Shown here one piece after another: positions 1-9,019 of a DNA stretch of 64,000 bases (positions are counted from its first letter, which is position 1; each line of letters opens with the position of its first letter). Source of the DNA: Mycolicibacterium sp. HK-90 (GTDB taxonomy: Bacteria; Actinomycetota; Actinomycetes; Mycobacteriales; Mycobacteriaceae); assembly GCF_030486405.1 (NCBI RefSeq), contig NZ_CP129613.1, forward strand, positions 1,674,001-1,738,000, given 5' to 3'. The notes under the pieces are model-generated. The model was not told the origin of the DNA and ran no database searches. It worked only from the letters and a program-made list of their open reading frames with translations. A program made the translations under genes and the position numbers.

Positions 1-1
1 C

Positions 2-868
2 ACGTTCGGGTACGAGGAGATGTTCGTCGCGACCATGGTGGCACGAGGATTCGCCGTCGTCGTCACCGACTATCAAGGAGTCGGCACCCCAGGTATCCCG
101 CCATCGTTCATGCGGCTCAATGCCGGTCACGCCCTCATCGATGCAGCCCGGGCGGCATTGAGGCTGCCGGGCACCTCACTCGAACCTCGTGGCCCAGTGG
201 CGTTCTGGGGTTACGGACAAGGCGGGACCGCATCGGCTTCGGCAGTGGAACTGGCGCCACGGTATGCCCCCGAACTCAAGGTCGTGGGTGCGTGGGCCGG
301 CGCCCCCGCCGCCGACCTTGCCCTCGTACCACCGTTCGCAGACGGCAGCATCTTCGCCGGCGGACTGGGCTATCTGCTCAACGGGGTAGGGGCGGCCTAC
401 CCCGAGCTGGTTCCCGGACTGACCGGCGTATTGACGGACAAGGGGATGAACCTGCTGTCACGAACCCAGGGCGAGTGCGTCGGTGAGACGGTGATGAGAT
501 TCGGATTCCGGCACTACCAGCAATATTTCACCACCGACGTCGCCGAGCTGATCAACTCCGAGCCGTTGCGAACCGTGCTGAACGAACAGCGGATCGGAAC
601 GCTGAAACCGATGGCGCCGGTGTTCATCGACTCGAACCGGTTCGACCCGTTCATTCCGTGGGGCGGTGCGCGTCAACTGGCCCTCGACTGGTGCGCGAAG
701 GGCGCGGACGTCCAGTTCTGGACCAATGAGCAACCGCCCTTCCTCAACAAGTTGGCGATCAACAACCTGCTGCCCTACTTCGTCGACGGTGAGCAGGGGA
801 TGCAGTGGCTTGCAGACCGGTTCAACGGTGCACCGACAACCCCGAACTGCACGTCGATCCCGGCATGA
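2..868 (+). CDS. Secretory-type lipase (LIP family), 5' end outside window
   Basis: Alpha/beta-hydrolase of the secretory lipase family that cleaves acyl esters. The visible 288 residues begin mid-domain: the reading frame is open to the window edge with residues T-F-G-Y-E-E before the first internal Met, so the true start and any signal peptide lie upstream. The nucleophile elbow reads G-Y-G-Q-G-G near visible residue 75, with the preceding V-V-T-D-Y strand and a downstream D-P-F-I-P segment typical of the acid-residue region. It ends 32 nt before the next gene, which has its own ribosome binding site, so co-transcription is possible. Its link to the following ring-cleavage operon is unproven. 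An esterase with another acyl preference cannot be excluded. Confidence 0.75.
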   Translation, partial: TFGYEEMFVATMVARGFAVVVTDYQGVGTPGIPPSFMRLNAGHALIDAARAALRLPGTSLEPRGPVAFWGYGQGGTASASAVELAPRYAPELKVVGAWAGAPAADLALVPPFADGSIFAGGLGYLLNGVGAAYPELVPGLTGVLTDKGMNLLSRTQGECVGETVMRFGFRHYQQYFTTDVAELINSEPLRTVLNEQRIGTLKPMAPVFIDSNRFDPFIPWGGARQLALDWCAKGADVQFWTNEQPPFLNKLAINNLLPYFVDGEQGMQWLADRFNGAPTTPNCTSIPA

Positions 869-900
869 CGGGCCGGCCGAGCAAGGAGAGATTTCCGCAG

Positions 901-1701
901 ATGCCTGAACACAGTTCACCGATCCTGACGGCGTTGTTGGACGCCTACGACACCAAAGTGCCGGTCGATCCACCGAGCGAATACGAACCCGACCTTTCTG
1001 TCGCCCGGGCCTACGAGTTGCAGCTGCAGCAAGTCGCCCACTGGGTCGGCCAGGGAAGGGTGATCAGAGGCCATAAGGTGGGCCTGACGTCGACGGCGAT
1101 GCAGCGCCAACTCGGCGTCGATCAGCCGGATTACGGCCACCTGTTCGGCGACATGTTCCATCTCGAGTCGCTGCCGATCGATGCCGCCGCCTTCATCAGC
1201 CCGAAAGTCGAGCCGGAGATCGCTTTCGTCCTGGATCGGGATCTGTCCGGGCCCGGCGTCACGGTCGTCGATGCGCTGCGGGCGGTCGGGTACGTGCTGC
1301 CCGCATTGGAGATCATCGATTCCCGGATTCGCGACTGGCGAATCACCCTGCCGGACACCATCGCCGACAACGCCTCGTCGGGCGGCGTGGTACTGGGGTC
1401 GACGCCCGTTGCCATGAGCGGCATCGACTTACGCCTGACCGGGTGTGTGTTGTCCTCGGGTGGTCAGGTCGTCACCTCCGGGGCGGGCGCCGCGGTGCTC
1501 GGTTCGCCGATCAACGCACTGGTCTGGCTGGCGAACACCGTCGGTCCACTCGGGGTGACCCTTGAGGCGGGTTCGGTCGTCCTGCCCGGCTCGCTGACCG
1601 CCGCGGTACCGGTCGTCGGTGGCTCGACGGTTACCGCATCGTTCAGCGGAATCGGCTCGGTAACGGCATGTTTCGCCGCAGACAGCGAAGGACGACAATG
1701 A
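901..1701 (+). CDS. 2-keto-4-pentenoate hydratase family protein (MhpD/HsaE/XylJ type)
   Basis: First gene of a lower meta-cleavage operon. The family hydrates 2-hydroxypenta-2,4-dienoate to 4-hydroxy-2-oxovalerate or decarboxylates 4-oxalocrotonate. At 266 residues it has the usual family length. Supporting motifs are G-H-K-V-G-L-T-S near residue 57, the V-E-P-E-I-A-F-V metal-site segment near residue 103, and A-L-E-I-I-D-S-R followed by D-N-A-S-S-G in the middle. The start was set at the ATG 10 nt after AAGGAG (883-888); an in-frame extension to 805 would overlap the lipase and lacks a binding site. The stop overlaps the next start as ATGA, implying translational coupling. A paralogue lies three genes downstream, so which one is hydratase and which decarboxylase is unresolved. 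Confidence 0.85.
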   Translation: MPEHSSPILTALLDAYDTKVPVDPPSEYEPDLSVARAYELQLQQVAHWVGQGRVIRGHKVGLTSTAMQRQLGVDQPDYGHLFGDMFHLESLPIDAAAFISPKVEPEIAFVLDRDLSGPGVTVVDALRAVGYVLPALEIIDSRIRDWRITLPDTIADNASSGGVVLGSTPVAMSGIDLRLTGCVLSSGGQVVTSGAGAAVLGSPINALVWLANTVGPLGVTLEAGSVVLPGSLTAAVPVVGGSTVTASFSGIGSVTACFAADSEGRQ

Positions 1702-2606
1702 CCACTGCCGCGATCGTCGGCCCGGGAAACATCGGCGCCGACCTGCTGCTCAAACTGCAGCGAGCCGAGAACATCGATGTTCGGTACATGGTGGGTGTCG
1801 ATCCGGCATCCGACGGGCTCGCACTGGCACGGGAGCTCGGCGTGGAGGCTTCGGCCGGCGGCGTCGACTGGCTGCTCGGCCGCGATGAACTTCCGGAGTT
1901 GGTGTTCGAGGCGACCTCGGCAGCCGCGCATATCGCCAACGCGCCGCGATATGCGGCGGCGGGGATCACGGCCATCGATCTGACGCCGGCGGCAGTGGGT
2001 CCGTTACTTTGCCCGGTGGTCAATCTGGACACCAACCTCGATGCCGAGAACGTCAACATGATCACGTGCGGAGGCCAGGCGACCATTCCGATGGTGCGCG
2101 CCGTTTCGAGGGTGGTCGACGTCCCGTACGCGGAGATCGTCGCCTCGATATCGTCACGCTCGGCCGGGCCGGGCACGCGCGCCAACATCGACGAGTTCAC
2201 CGAGACGACGGCGGGTGCGTTGCAGAGCGTCGGGGGCGCACGGCGGGGCAAGGCGATCATCATCCTCAATCCGGTGGAACCACCGTTGATCATGCGGGAC
2301 ACGGTGTTCTGCGCAATTCCGCCAGGGGCAGATCGTGATGCGATCACCGAGTCGGTGCACCAGATGGTGGCGGCGGTACAGCGGTACGTTCCCGGATACC
2401 GGTTGGTTGCCGACCCTCAGTTCGAGGATCCGCAGGACGCATGGCACGGGAACATGCGGGTATCGATCTTCCTCGAAGTCCGTGGCAACGGCGATTATCT
2501 GCCGCCGTGGGCGGGCAATCTCGACATCATGACCGCAGCCGCTGTACGGGTCGGTGAACTTATTTCCGCTGCCCGCCAGGGTGATTCGAAGGCAGGAGTT
2601 CGATGA
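1698..2606 (+). CDS. Acetaldehyde dehydrogenase (acylating), MhpF/HsaG type
   Basis: Converts the aldehyde released by the aldolase (acetaldehyde or propanal) to the acyl-CoA using NAD and CoA. The 302-residue length is typical. An N-terminal Rossmann motif G-P-G-N-I-G lies at about residues 9-14, and the catalytic Cys sits in M-I-T-C-G-G-Q-A-T near residue 123. The start is the ATG overlapping the preceding stop; an upstream in-frame Met 30 nt earlier lies within the previous gene. It overlaps the aldolase gene by 4 nt, matching the family's known channelling complex with the aldolase, which passes the volatile aldehyde between active sites. Confidence 0.93.
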   Translation: MTTAAIVGPGNIGADLLLKLQRAENIDVRYMVGVDPASDGLALARELGVEASAGGVDWLLGRDELPELVFEATSAAAHIANAPRYAAAGITAIDLTPAAVGPLLCPVVNLDTNLDAENVNMITCGGQATIPMVRAVSRVVDVPYAEIVASISSRSAGPGTRANIDEFTETTAGALQSVGGARRGKAIIILNPVEPPLIMRDTVFCAIPPGADRDAITESVHQMVAAVQRYVPGYRLVADPQFEDPQDAWHGNMRVSIFLEVRGNGDYLPPWAGNLDIMTAAAVRVGELISAARQGDSKAGVR

Positions 2607-3631
2607 ACGCACCGATTCGATTGACCGACACCACCCTTCGCGATGGCAGTCACGCGGTGAAGCACCAATTCTCGGTGGCACAGGTCCGCGCCCTGGCCGC
2701 GGGCCTCGACACTGCCGGTATCGAGGTCATCGAGGTCACCCACGGAGATGGGCTCGACGGCTCGTCGTTCAACTATGGCTTCAGCGGCACAGATGAACTG
2801 GAGCTGATCCGGGCCGCCGCCGACACGGTGACCAGGGCCCGAATCGCGGTGTTGCTGCTGCCGGGGCTCGGCACGGTGCGTCATCTGCGCGCAGCGCGTG
2901 ATGCGGGAGCATCGATCGCTCGCATCGCCACCCACTGCACGGAGGCGGATGTGTCCATTCAGCACTTCGGCGCCGCACGCGAACTCGGGATGGAGACCGT
3001 CGGTTTCCTCATGCTCTCGCACCGCGCATCACCCGAGCAGCTCGCGCGGCAGGCGCGGATCATGGCGGATGCGGGTTGCCAGTGTGTCTACGTTGTGGAC
3101 TCCGCGGGCGCGCTACTGTCCGACGAACTCGCCGACCGGGTTGCGGCATTGGTCGCCGAACTCGGGCCCGACGCGCAAGTGGGCGTACACGCGCATCAGA
3201 ACCTCTCGCTGGGGGTGGCCAACTCGATCGCCGGATATCGTGCTGGAGCGCGTCAGATCGACGGAACGCTGTGCGCGCTGGGGGCCGGTGCCGGTAACGC
3301 GCCCACCGAGATTCTGGTCACCGCGTTCGAAAGGATGAATGTGCCGACCGGGGTGGACCCGGACGCCATTCTCGCGGTCGCGGAGGAGATCGCGAGACCC
3401 ATGATCCCGAGACTCCCTGTGTGTGACCGAAATTCGATCGTGCAGGGCCGGTATGGGGTCTACAACTCGTTTCTGTTCCATGCTGAGCGTGCGGCCGAAC
3501 ATTACGGTGTGCCCGCGCACGCGATCCTCGCGAGGGTCGGCCAGCTCGGCTATGTCGGAGGGCAGGAAGACATGATCATCGACGTGGCGTTGTCGCTAGC
3601 CGCGGCTCGTCCGGAGGAGGTACTGAGGTGA
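2603..3631 (+). CDS. 4-hydroxy-2-oxovalerate aldolase (MhpE/HsaF type)
   Basis: DRE-TIM metallolyase that cleaves 4-hydroxy-2-oxoacids to pyruvate and an aldehyde. 342 residues, normal for the family. The diagnostic [10 protein letters not shown] motif is at residues 8-17, and the divalent-metal residues are seen later as H-A-H-Q-N. A C-terminal domain contacts the dehydrogenase in homologues. It overlaps both neighbours by 4 nt, giving a tightly coupled dehydrogenase-aldolase pair. Confidence 0.95.
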   Translation: MNAPIRLTDTTLRDGSHAVKHQFSVAQVRALAAGLDTAGIEVIEVTHGDGLDGSSFNYGFSGTDELELIRAAADTVTRARIAVLLLPGLGTVRHLRAARDAGASIARIATHCTEADVSIQHFGAARELGMETVGFLMLSHRASPEQLARQARIMADAGCQCVYVVDSAGALLSDELADRVAALVAELGPDAQVGVHAHQNLSLGVANSIAGYRAGARQIDGTLCALGAGAGNAPTEILVTAFERMNVPTGVDPDAILAVAEEIARPMIPRLPVCDRNSIVQGRYGVYNSFLFHAERAAEHYGVPAHAILARVGQLGYVGGQEDMIIDVALSLAAARPEEVLR

Positions 3632-4419
3632 ACAGCGCAGCGCAGTGGAGCGTTTCGACGGCCGCGAGTGTGTTGCTCGATGCGGAGACCAGTCGGACCG
3701 ACCGCGGCCCGATCACGGCCGACTGGCCCGGCCTCGACCTGAACACCGCCTACGACGTGCAGGCCGAGTTGATCGCCCGCAAGGTGGCGGTCGGCCAACA
3801 CATCGTCGGGGTGAAACTCGGTCTCACCTCACGGGCGAAGCAAATGCGGATGGGAGTTGATTCGCCGCTCACGGCCTGGCTGACCGATGCGATGAGCCTG
3901 CCGGTCGGAGTCCCGCTGGACACCTCCGAGCTGATCCATCCCCGGGTCGAACCCGAAATCGTCTTCGTCCTCGGCAGGGACATCACCGGACCGGGGGTCA
4001 CCGCGGCCCAGGCGATGGAATCGGTCGACGCGGTGTACGCCGGACTGGAGGTGATCGACAGCAGGTATACCGATTTCAAGTTCACCCTGCCCGACGTCGT
4101 GGCCGACAACGCGTCGTCGGCGCGGTTCGTGATCGGTGGCCTCAAACAGCGGCCGGCCGATCTCGATCTCGCCTTGGAAGCGTGTGTGCTGCAGGTCGAC
4201 GGGGCGGTGGTTGACACAGCCACCGGAGCGGCCGTCCAGGGGCATCCGGCCGAAGCCCTTGCACTCGCCGCCAATGCACTGGGGCGGCGTGGAGTCGTAC
4301 TGCGGGCCGGCTGGACGGTGCTGACCGGTGGGCTGACCGATGCGGTGTTCGTCCGGCCCGGTCAACAGGTGAGCGCCGAGTTCACCCACCTCGGAACTGT
4401 CACACTCGGCGCGGAGTAA
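3628..4419 (+). CDS. Second 2-keto-4-pentenoate hydratase / 4-oxalocrotonate decarboxylase family protein
   Basis: 263-residue paralogue of the gene at 901-1701, sharing [23 protein letters not shown] and D-N-A-S-S. It starts with GTG inside a GTGA overlap with the aldolase stop, preceded by GGAGGAGG at 3613-3620. Classical meta-cleavage operons such as xyl/dmp carry both a hydratase and a homologous oxalocrotonate decarboxylase in physical complex, and two paralogues around one aldehyde dehydrogenase-aldolase pair fit that arrangement. Cholesterol-type hsa clusters have only one. Sequence reading alone does not assign which paralogue does which reaction. Confidence 0.8.
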   Translation: MNSAAQWSVSTAASVLLDAETSRTDRGPITADWPGLDLNTAYDVQAELIARKVAVGQHIVGVKLGLTSRAKQMRMGVDSPLTAWLTDAMSLPVGVPLDTSELIHPRVEPEIVFVLGRDITGPGVTAAQAMESVDAVYAGLEVIDSRYTDFKFTLPDVVADNASSARFVIGGLKQRPADLDLALEACVLQVDGAVVDTATGAAVQGHPAEALALAANALGRRGVVLRAGWTVLTGGLTDAVFVRPGQQVSAEFTHLGTVTLGAE

Positions 4420-4427
4420 TCCAGAGC

Positions 4428-4465
4428 GCCAGTCCTGGGCGGGCCCGCACCCGCTCAGGACTGGC
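4428..4465. terminator. Bidirectional hairpin between convergent operons
   Basis: Perfect 10-bp inverted repeat GCCAGTCCTG / CAGGACTGGC (4428-4437 and 4456-4465) with a GC-rich 18-nt loop, 8 nt after the hydratase stop and 11 nt before the end of the convergent amidase. A short TTTGT follows on the plus strand. Confidence 0.75.
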
Positions 4466-4476
4466 TTTGTCGCACT

Positions 4477-5925
4477 TCAGAACCCGGGTGGACGGCGAAA
4501 CCCGCCAAGTACCTCCGAAAGGCACTGCACGAATCGGATGGCGGTGCGGTCATGCAGGTAGGGAGCGATCACCTGAATGCCGATCGGAAGCCCGTCGCGA
4601 GTCGCACCGATGGGCGCGACCGCGGCCGGCAGATGGTTGAGCGATGCCGGCGCGACCCAGGTGAGCATCTCCCGGTACGGTCGCTGCTCGCCGTCGACCT
4701 GAAGCGTCCGGACCGACCACCCGGGGTCCGGACGCTGATCGTGAGGGAAGGCGGCAGTCGGGCTCACCGGGCAGAGCAGCACGTCGAAGTCGTCGAAAAA
4801 CTCGGCCCAGCGACGGCGTGACTGCTGTCGGCGCTCATCGAGCGCATGCCAATCGCGGAAGCGAACCGTTATCTGCGAGGCGAATCCGGCTTCCGCCCCT
4901 TCTTGTGCCGCGAGCTCGACGAGTGTCGCGTAGGACGCGTCGGGTTCGATCAGTCCGCTTTGGGCCATCAGCAACGGCCGGTAGAGCGCCATCGTCTCCT
5001 CAAGCCCGACCGGCCCTTGGCGCTCCTCCACCGTGGCACCCGCGGACCGCGCCACCGTCAGCACTGTCTCCATAGCCGCGACCAGCTCGCGGTCGACCGG
5101 ACAGAAGGAGTCGTCGAGCCACGCCGCGACACGGAACTCGTGAAGGTGATGTGCCCGCGACCGCGGCAGATCCAACCGCCAGGCCGCGGTGTTGTCGCGG
5201 TCCGGCCCGGCGAGGACGTTGAGGCCCAAGTCCAGATCGTCGGCGTGCCTGCCGAGCGGGCCGAGCACAGCCATGTCGAACTCCGCCAGCGAGCCCGGAG
5301 AATGGCCCGAGACGCTTCCGTGCCGTGGCACGATCCCGTACGAAGGGCGCAGTCCGTACACACCGCAGAAATGGGCGGGTACCCGGATCGAGCCCGCCGT
5401 GTCGCCGCCGAGCTCAAGCCCGGTCAGGCCGGCGGCGAGCGCGGCTGCGGAACCGCCCGACGAACCACCGGGCCCGCGAGTCGCGTCCCATGGATTGTTC
5501 GTCGTCCCGTATACGTCGTTGTAGGTCTGCCAGTCCCGGGCGTCCGCAGGCAGATTGGACTTGCCGAACACGATCGCGCCCGCCTGCTTGAGCCTTGCCA
5601 CGGCCTCGGCATCGATCGTCGAAATGTGGTGTCCCCAGCGGGGGGATCCACCGGTGGTTCGCATTCCGGCGGCCTCGAGACTGTCCTTGATCGTCACCGG
5701 GACCCCGTGCAGCGGGCCCAGTGTTTCGCCCCGAGCGACCTTGCGGTCTGCGTCTCGTGCGGCGGCCCTCGCCTTGTCCCCGTCGCGGGCGACGATCGCG
5801 TTCACCTGCCGATCGAACTGCTCCAGCCGCGTGAGGTAGCACTCGAGAAGCTCGACGCTGGATACCTCCTTTGTCGCGACGGCCCTCGCGAGTTCACCCG
5901 CTGAGCGGAATGCCAGATCATTCAT
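4477..5925 (-). CDS. Amidase signature family hydrolase
   Basis: Hydrolyses a carboxamide; substrate unknown. 482 residues. The amidase signature is clear: catalytic Lys in V-T-I-K-D-S near residue 77, the G-G-S-S-G-G-S-A-A-A glycine/serine loop carrying the cis-Ser near residues 152-161, and the nucleophilic Ser in G-G-D-T-A-G-S-I-R-V-P about 20 residues later, completing the Ser-cisSer-Lys triad. The ATG at 5925 is preceded by GGGAGG (minus strand, 5931-5936). It stands alone on the minus strand with 143 nt to the next gene upstream. No transport or regulatory partner reveals the substrate. Confidence 0.93.
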   Translation of the reverse strand: MNDLAFRSAGELARAVATKEVSSVELLECYLTRLEQFDRQVNAIVARDGDKARAAARDADRKVARGETLGPLHGVPVTIKDSLEAAGMRTTGGSPRWGHHISTIDAEAVARLKQAGAIVFGKSNLPADARDWQTYNDVYGTTNNPWDATRGPGGSSGGSAAALAAGLTGLELGGDTAGSIRVPAHFCGVYGLRPSYGIVPRHGSVSGHSPGSLAEFDMAVLGPLGRHADDLDLGLNVLAGPDRDNTAAWRLDLPRSRAHHLHEFRVAAWLDDSFCPVDRELVAAMETVLTVARSAGATVEERQGPVGLEETMALYRPLLMAQSGLIEPDASYATLVELAAQEGAEAGFASQITVRFRDWHALDERRQQSRRRWAEFFDDFDVLLCPVSPTAAFPHDQRPDPGWSVRTLQVDGEQRPYREMLTWVAPASLNHLPAAVAPIGATRDGLPIGIQVIAPYLHDRTAIRFVQCLSEVLGGFRRPPGF

Positions 5926-6068
5926 GCGAACCTCCCGAAAACCCTGAAGCCGGCGTTCATCGGCCGGCCGGACAGCGGTTCAGAATCTCCGAAAAATGGT
6001 TCTGTTCGCCAGTGCGGCGTTCCGGTAGACGGTCCATGCGAGCGGATAGCGCTCAGATACAAGGGATT

Positions 6069-7487
6069 TCACTCCTCGGTGACGGGATGGTTGCTACGAA
6101 ATACCCCATCGGGATCCCGGTGCTGTTTGACCGCCCGTAGCCGCGCGAGGGTATCTGGGTCGAAGACGTCGGCGGCGCTCTGTTCCGGGGTGAGGAAATT
6201 GAACGGGACTCTGCCGGTGTCGACCGGTGCCAGGGTGTCGAGGAATGCGTTGGTCCGGGCCCTCAGAGCTGCTTCGCCTTCCGGGTTTGGTTGCATACCA
6301 AGGAAACTGACGAGGTACGGCGCGGCGAGGGGTCCGGCGGGGGTATCGGACGGGCCTGCTAGTGCGCCGCCGAGGTGACGGATCTGGACGGTCATCAGCG
6401 GTTCGAGCGACTGGGTGAGCAGCGTGTCGACGAACTGGTCGGTCAAGCCGTTGACGAGGGTGGCTTGTTGACGCGAGGACGCGGGTTTCGTGGGTTCATC
6501 GGTGATCGTGCCCAGCTCGGAGATCGGAAGAACCCGCCGCGTGTCGGCGAGCTTCCCGTCGATGCGGTCGAACGGTCGCAGCAGAGCGGCAGCCGCCTCG
6601 GCTTTTCCGAGGTAGGTCGTGTCGATGCGGACGAGTGCGGGCGCGCCGGGGAACTGGGCCAGACTGCACCAGGCGGTCAGTTCCTCGGGCGCTGCCGCGG
6701 TGACGTCACGGAACGCGGAGATGACCGCCGCCGCGCGGCTGACGGGCCAGGTCATGGTGCCGCCGTACAGCGATGGTGCCGGCTTGAGGGCGAATTCGAC
6801 CGAGGTGACGAATGCATAGTCACCGCCACCGCCGCGCAGAGCCCAGAACAGGTCGGCCTCGGTGGCGGCGGTCGCGCTCACACGGTCGCCGTTCGCGGTG
6901 ATGACCTCGAACCCGGTGACGCTTTCCGCTGCCCAGCCGTATTTGCGGCTGAACCAACTCAGGCCACCGCCGAGCAGGTACCCGGTAACGCCCACGATCG
7001 GTGCACTGCCGGCCACCCCGGTCAGACCCGCCGGACTGGCGAGTGCCTGGACCTCGGCCCATGAGACGCCTGGGCCCACCCGGGCGGTGCCCGCGGCCGT
7101 ATCCACGTGGGTCTCGTTCAGTGCCGCGGTCCGGACCAGGATCGTGCCGTCCATCTCGTTAGAGGCGCCGTGTCCGTTGGGCTGCACGGCAATCGGCACA
7201 CCGATGTTTCGCGCGAAGCGAATCAGGGCTGTCGCGTCGTCGGCGTCGGCAATGTCCACCACGGCTCGGACCGACTGATCGACCGCCAGGTTCCACGGTG
7301 CTCGGGCGGTATCGAAGCCGGGATCGCCGCTCAGCAGGACCCGGCCGCGCACCGCTGAGCGGAGCCCGGCCAGACCTTGCGCGCTTTCCGCCCGTGGGCC
7401 GGAGCAGCCCACCGACACCGCGGCAACGGCCAAACCGCCACCGATCAAGAAGTTCCGCCGACTGAACGCCGCACCCGCCGTTGTCAT
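6069..7487 (-). CDS. Exported FAD-linked oxidase (FAD_binding_4 / BBE family)
   Basis: Probable secreted flavin oxidase of the berberine-bridge / 6-hydroxynicotine-oxidase superfamily. 472 residues. The N-terminus has a twin-arginine signal, S-R-R-N-F-L-I-G, with a hydrophobic stretch and a Cys at residue 28; the residues before that Cys are not a canonical lipobox, so lipidation is uncertain. The PCMH-type FAD domain contains Q-P-N-G-H-G-A-S around residues 105-112 (His position often used for covalent FAD) and the G-P-G-V-S-W-A-E-V strand. The C-terminal BBE motif reads D-P-D-G-V-F-R-S-N-H. It starts in a 4-nt overlap with the upstream barrel-protein gene, forming a two-gene operon divergent from a LysR regulator. 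The substrate is unknown. Confidence 0.88.
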   Translation of the reverse strand: MTTAGAAFSRRNFLIGGGLAVAAVSVGCSGPRAESAQGLAGLRSAVRGRVLLSGDPGFDTARAPWNLAVDQSVRAVVDIADADDATALIRFARNIGVPIAVQPNGHGASNEMDGTILVRTAALNETHVDTAAGTARVGPGVSWAEVQALASPAGLTGVAGSAPIVGVTGYLLGGGLSWFSRKYGWAAESVTGFEVITANGDRVSATAATEADLFWALRGGGGDYAFVTSVEFALKPAPSLYGGTMTWPVSRAAAVISAFRDVTAAAPEELTAWCSLAQFPGAPALVRIDTTYLGKAEAAAALLRPFDRIDGKLADTRRVLPISELGTITDEPTKPASSRQQATLVNGLTDQFVDTLLTQSLEPLMTVQIRHLGGALAGPSDTPAGPLAAPYLVSFLGMQPNPEGEAALRARTNAFLDTLAPVDTGRVPFNFLTPEQSAADVFDPDTLARLRAVKQHRDPDGVFRSNHPVTEE

Positions 7488-7972
7488 TTCGTCAGTTTCA
7501 ATTCGTACTTCTCATCGGGAGTCGCGACACCGGATACGGTCAGCTCGCCCCTCGCATCGGCGTACTCGCCGGTGCCACCGGTGATTGCCATGGTGAACGG
7601 TGCAAGGGTGTGCGGGGTCAGGCTGCGGGCGAAAATCTGGCCTTCGTCGAGCTGAATGGTCAGTTCGCAATAGGTCATCGGCTTTTCGGGCGTCACATTG
7701 GTGAAAAAGCACGCGCCGCCGTCGTATCCGACCTGTTTGCCGTTCACCGACAGGATGTCGGAAAAGATATCCATGTCGCCGACATCCATGCCGGGTTTAC
7801 CGAAGTCGTGCTTGGCCACGTGGTCGTTCTTCACCTCCAGGGTGAGTGTGACCGGCTCTGGCGTGGCCTGGCTGTCGGGCGCGTCGATGACCAGCCACGA
7901 ACCGATAGCTGCCACGGCTACACCCACGACGGCGAGGCCTCCGATAATGGCTGCTTTCGTCCGTCCCGTCAT
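7484..7972 (-). CDS. Membrane-anchored allene-oxide-cyclase-like barrel protein
   Basis: 162-residue protein with an N-terminal hydrophobic helix (about residues 7-29) followed by one extracytoplasmic domain. The domain resembles the allene oxide cyclase/dirigent eight-stranded barrel: G-D-M-D-I-F-S-D near residue 63, then G-K-Q-V-G-Y-D-G-G-A-C-F-F, a second Cys in T-Y-C-E-L-T, a D-E-G-Q-I-F strand, and the characteristic I-T-G-G-T-G-E-Y-A-D-A-R-G-E signature near residues 130-143. The two Cys could form a disulfide outside the cell. Plant relatives cyclise or steer reactive oxidised intermediates. Here it is cotranscribed (4-nt overlap) with an exported flavin oxidase, suggesting the pair acts on one compound; that is inference. 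Confidence 0.72.
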   Translation of the reverse strand: MTGRTKAAIIGGLAVVGVAVAAIGSWLVIDAPDSQATPEPVTLTLEVKNDHVAKHDFGKPGMDVGDMDIFSDILSVNGKQVGYDGGACFFTNVTPEKPMTYCELTIQLDEGQIFARSLTPHTLAPFTMAITGGTGEYADARGELTVSGVATPDEKYELKLTK

Positions 7973-8091
7973 ATGTGCCTCCCAGAAAAAGCGAAATTGT
8001 CAGATGTGCTCTCGTGCACGCGATTAACAATGCTTCAGGGCAGTTGCCGGCGTCCAACATCGAAACATGCTGACTGTTATCATTTTTAGTT

Positions 8092-9012
8092 ATGGAGCTG
8101 CGGCAGCTGGAGTACTTCGTGGCCGTCGCGGAAGAGGGGAGCTTCACCAAGGCGGCGGCGCGCATGCACATCGCTCAGTCGGGTGTGAGTGCTCAAATCC
8201 TGCTGCTGGAGCGTGAACTCGGTCAGCGGCTCTTCGACAGGTCACGTTCTCCGGTGCGGCTCACCAAGGTCGGTACCGCCTTGATGATCCACGCGCGCGC
8301 CGCGCTGGCCGCCGTGACGGATGCCAAGCAGGTCGCCGATGAGTACAGCGCCGCACTGCGCGGGCACGTCAGCGTCGGCCTCGCGGCATCGTCGTCGCTC
8401 GCCTTCGATCTGGTCGACATGCTCGCGGAGTTTCACCGCGAACATCCCATGGTCGAGATCTCGCTGCTGGAAGCCAACACCGACGATCTCGTCAACGGTT
8501 TGCTCGAAGGCCGCCATGACATGGCCATCATTTCGCCGCCCGCGATGGTGCCCGCCGACCTTCGTCTGCAACTGGTCGCGGACGAGCAGATCGTCGCCGC
8601 GGTGAGTCCGGACCATCCGCTGTCCGGGCGAGCGGCGGTGACGCTCGCGGACCTGGGTGGCCATCGGCTGATCACGTTTTCGTCGACGATCGGAACGCGC
8701 AGTGCCATCGATGCCGCGTTCAGTGCCGTGGGGCTCGAACCTCAGGTCGGCATCGAGGCCAGTGATCCGAACGTTCTGGCCGAACTGGCCAGTGGCGGCC
8801 TGGGTGTCGCGCTGGTACCCGAGCCGTATGCGCGGGCCCGCGGCCCGAGGCTGCACGTCATGCCGATCGCCGGGCTGAATCTGCGCGGGTCCCTGGCGTT
8901 GGTGTGGAACAACGCCCGACAGTCAACCGCCAGTGCCACTCGGCTGATCGACCACGCCAGGCGGTCGCTGCGGTCGAAGCACGGCTCGGCCGCGCCAGGC
9001 GAAACCCGCTAG
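8092..9012 (+). CDS. LysR-family transcriptional regulator
   Basis: 306-residue LysR regulator: winged HTH at residues 1-60 (M-E-L-R-Q-L-E-Y-F-V-A-V-A, F-T-K-A-A, A-Q-S-G-V-S), a linker helix, then the periplasmic-binding-like effector domain. It is transcribed away from the barrel-protein/oxidase operon with 119 nt between the two starts, the usual layout for LysR control of a divergent operon. The effector is unknown. It ends 7 nt before the convergent membrane-protein gene. Confidence 0.93.
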   Translation: MELRQLEYFVAVAEEGSFTKAAARMHIAQSGVSAQILLLERELGQRLFDRSRSPVRLTKVGTALMIHARAALAAVTDAKQVADEYSAALRGHVSVGLAASSSLAFDLVDMLAEFHREHPMVEISLLEANTDDLVNGLLEGRHDMAIISPPAMVPADLRLQLVADEQIVAAVSPDHPLSGRAAVTLADLGGHRLITFSSTIGTRSAIDAAFSAVGLEPQVGIEASDPNVLAELASGGLGVALVPEPYARARGPRLHVMPIAGLNLRGSLALVWNNARQSTASATRLIDHARRSLRSKHGSAAPGETR

Positions 9013-9019
9013 CCCGCGA

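Noticed and set aside
7973..8091. LysR-type T-N11-A site in the divergent promoter
   Set aside because: Only weak partial dyads such as GTGC-N6-GCAC were found; none is convincing enough to list as an operator.
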